The notes under the pieces are model-generated. The model saw only the letters and a program-made list of their open reading frames with translations. It was not told the origin of the DNA and searched no databases. Of a DNA stretch of 64,000 nt, positions 62,195 through 64,000 are shown in pieces. Location of the stretch: assembly GCA_963710355.1 (NCBI GenBank), contig CAVPZU010000003.1, forward strand, positions 620,001-684,000, given 5' to 3'. The position numbers and the translations under genes were made by a program. The stretch's first letter is position 1. Every line of letters starts with the position of its first letter. This stretch comes from Fen-1359 sp963710355 (GTDB lineage: Bacteria; Planctomycetota; Phycisphaerae; Sedimentisphaerales; Anaerobacaceae).

Positions 62195-64000
62195 TTGGCT
62201 ACTACCAGAGTCCATCTATTAGCTAAAGAGCTTGGTGTTAAAAGCACTACTATCATCAAAAAATGTCAGGACGAAGGTCTCGACTACGTAAAAAACCATA
62301 TGACCACGATATCGGCAGGCCTCGCTGCAACCATACGTGAATGGTTCAGCGAAGGCGAACACAGAACAACTGAAGAAACCACCGAAAAAGTGGACCTGCA
62401 AAAGGTAAAAATCAAAAAAAAGGCCAAACCCGCAAAACCAGAAAAGACAACAACCGCCGCCGCCGAACAACATCTCGACCATCCCCAGCTCACCATCGAA
62501 GAATTGCCCCAAACCACCGTCAGAGCCCAGACCACTGTTGCTATTGCCGAACCAATGGCACAGGCCCAGACAACCCAGCCCTCTGCATTACAACCAGCCA
62601 TCAAAGAAATGCCCGCCCTTCAGGCACAGGCCGGCGCTGAACAGGTCGCTACAAAGGAACCGCCGAAGATTAAGCCGCCCGCACCCGTCAAACCCGAACC
62701 TGCAAAACTGACAGGCCCAAAGATTGTCCGAGTCGAAGCAGCCGAGCCGACCGAGCGACCTAAACAAAGACCAAGATACGACAAACCCCTCACCCAGCCC
62801 CTGATTGATAAGCAGTCAAACGACGGCCTGCTGGCCATAAAAGGCAAAAAAGTCTCCCTCGTCAAACACCCAAAACACAAGGGCCGAGAGCAAACCAGCG
62901 GCGAACTCCTGCCTGATGTACCCAAAAAGGCAAAATACCTCACACTTCACAGACAACGCGACATCGAAGAAAGGCGGGCACGACTCGAAGCCGTCGGCGG
63001 CGAAAGACTGCGCATCAGACCTGTCCGAAAAATCGCTACAAAAACCGAAAAACAGGCTCTGGTTTCTGTAAGGCCAACAAAGGCGACCGTCACAGAACCG
63101 GTAACCATAAAAGAACTCTCCGCAGCGCTGGCTGTCAAATCCGCCGACATCATCACCAAACTTCTGCAGCAGGGCGTCCTGGCAACCGCTAACGAAACAA
63201 TAAGCAACGAAGTGGCTGAAATCGTGGCTATGGAAATGGGCTGCGAATTATCCATCGTTCCAAAAACCACTCTCGAAGACCAAATCAAACAGGAGTCTGA
63301 AAACAGAAAACGAAACAATCTTACCAAACGACCGGTGGTTGCCACAATGCTCGGCCACGTCGACCACGGCAAAACCAGCCTGCTCGACAAAATCCGCTCT
63401 GCCCACGTCGCCGATGGAGAGGCCGGCGGCATCACACAGCACATTGGGGCATACCAGGCCAAAATCGGCGACAGCAAAATTACCTTCCTCGACACTCCAG
63501 GCCACGAAGCATTTACCGCAATGCGTGCTCGCGGCGCTAATATGACCGATGTCGTCGTCCTCGTAGTCGCCGCCAATGACGGAGTTATGCCGCAGACCAT
63601 CGAGGCCATCGCTCACAGCAAAGCTGCCAACGTCCCCGTCATCGTTGCACTTAATAAAATCGACCTGCCCGGCGTCGATATAAACCGCATATACGCCCAA
63701 CTTGCCGAGCAAGGCCTCATACCTACAGAGTGGTCCGGCGATACCGACATCGTAAAAACAAGCGCAGTCACAGGCCTCGGCATAACCGACCTGCTCGAGC
63801 ACATCAATTATGTCAGAGACCTGCTCAACCTGCAGGCCGACGACACCATCCCCGCAACCGGCTGGGTCGTCGAGGCCAATATGTCCTCACAAAGCGGCTC
63901 AAAAGCAACCCTTTTATTGAAAGAGGGCCAGCTCAACAAGGGCGACGCTATCTTGGCAGGTGCTACTTATGGAAAGGTAAAAAGCATAAAGGACAGCGCC
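62195..64000 (+). CDS. infB: Translation initiation factor IF-2, N-terminal part (cut by window edge)
   Basis: IF-2 is the GTPase that places initiator tRNA on the ribosome. About 602 residues are in the window. They start with MATTRVHLLAKELGVKSTT read from a TTG with GGAG eight bases upstream; this is the IF2N motif. A long Lys/Pro/Ala-rich linker follows, then a second IF2N-like helical region (ITIKELSAALAVKSADIITKLL shown in parts near residue 305), and the G domain: G1 GHVDHGKTSLLD near residue 388, G3 DTPGHEAF, G4 NKID. The sequence leaves the window in domain II. The frame is intact over its whole visible length. Confidence 0.93.
   Translation, partial: MATTRVHLLAKELGVKSTTIIKKCQDEGLDYVKNHMTTISAGLAATIREWFSEGEHRTTEETTEKVDLQKVKIKKKAKPAKPEKTTTAAAEQHLDHPQLTIEELPQTTVRAQTTVAIAEPMAQAQTTQPSALQPAIKEMPALQAQAGAEQVATKEPPKIKPPAPVKPEPAKLTGPKIVRVEAAEPTERPKQRPRYDKPLTQPLIDKQSNDGLLAIKGKKVSLVKHPKHKGREQTSGELLPDVPKKAKYLTLHRQRDIEERRARLEAVGGERLRIRPVRKIATKTEKQALVSVRPTKATVTEPVTIKELSAALAVKSADIITKLLQQGVLATANETISNEVAEIVAMEMGCELSIVPKTTLEDQIKQESENRKRNNLTKRPVVATMLGHVDHGKTSLLDKIRSAHVADGEAGGITQHIGAYQAKIGDSKITFLDTPGHEAFTAMRARGANMTDVVVLVVAANDGVMPQTIEAIAHSKAANVPVIVALNKIDLPGVDINRIYAQLAEQGLIPTEWSGDTDIVKTSAVTGLGITDLLEHINYVRDLLNLQADDTIPATGWVVEANMSSQSGSKATLLLKEGQLNKGDAILAGATYGKVKSIKDSA

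Overview
The window looks like a bacterial chromosome segment from an uncultured planctomycete, probably a Phycisphaerae/Sedimentisphaerales-type lineage. This is inferred from the gene set, not from a marker tree. The supporting features are two pseudopilins with the MKRKGFTLVELLVVIAIIALL start and H-x-DG-type ends, a LamG protein with a PEP-CTERM tail, four ECF sigma factors each coupled to an anti-sigma-type gene, a eukaryote-like UDPGP-family pyrophosphorylase, and an aconitase of about 659 aa. No rRNA, CRISPR array, prophage or transposase was seen.

Layout. 1-3480: hisD (cut by the window edge), a secreted protein and aconitase, all on minus. 3605-7370: two pseudopilins, an anti-sigma protein and an ECF sigma factor. 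7623-15381: housekeeping genes (UDPGP pyrophosphorylase, queA, tRNA-Ala, a LexA-like S24 regulator, an acyl-CoA thioesterase, a PIN-TRAM protein, ispG). 15421-22411: a glycan operon (GT39, GT2, wecD-like, wecE) downstream of lexA, with a PEP-CTERM cargo gene placed between wecE and a broken second wecE 3' end. 22615-27724: an operon of an ECF sigma factor, an anti-sigma/DUF4139 fusion and two more DUF4139-type secreted proteins. 27940-36108: an O-antigen-like polysaccharide cluster (GT4, Wzx-type flippase, radical SAM, a 3-dehydratase-type DegT protein, an SDR, two GT2s). 36369-43801: a MITE-like repeat, an LPG-synthase-like membrane protein, two DUF1573 paralogues, a TPR lipoprotein, tilS and a phosphodiesterase-type enzyme. 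44139-47814: two tandem ECF/anti-sigma pairs. 47880-57685: murD, pyrF, a membrane protein, a second MITE-like copy, a putrescine pair (pyruvoyl arginine decarboxylase and agmatinase), an ABC exporter, trxA, scpA, a DUF2007 protein and trpS. 58078-60114: a two-gene restriction-modification system. 60540-64000: a structured leader, nusA and infB (cut by the window edge).

Two themes stand out. First, several families of short non-autonomous repeats are scattered through the window: a 15-bp REP-like palindrome, a MITE-like pair with 15-bp terminal inverted repeats, a 79-bp palindromic element, a 49-bp repeat and heptamer microsatellites. Some lie in frame inside coding genes, including murD. Second, five genes appear split by single-base frameshifts (aconitase, the DegT-type dehydratase, radical SAM, one ECF sigma factor, the DNA methyltransferase). 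This many in 64 kb suggests sequencing or assembly indels for at least some; the A9 tract in the DegT gene is a better candidate for real slippage. The most unusual biology is the fusion of an anti-sigma zinc finger and membrane helix to an external DUF4139 domain, transcribed from a likely self-regulated ECF promoter with two further DUF4139 proteins.
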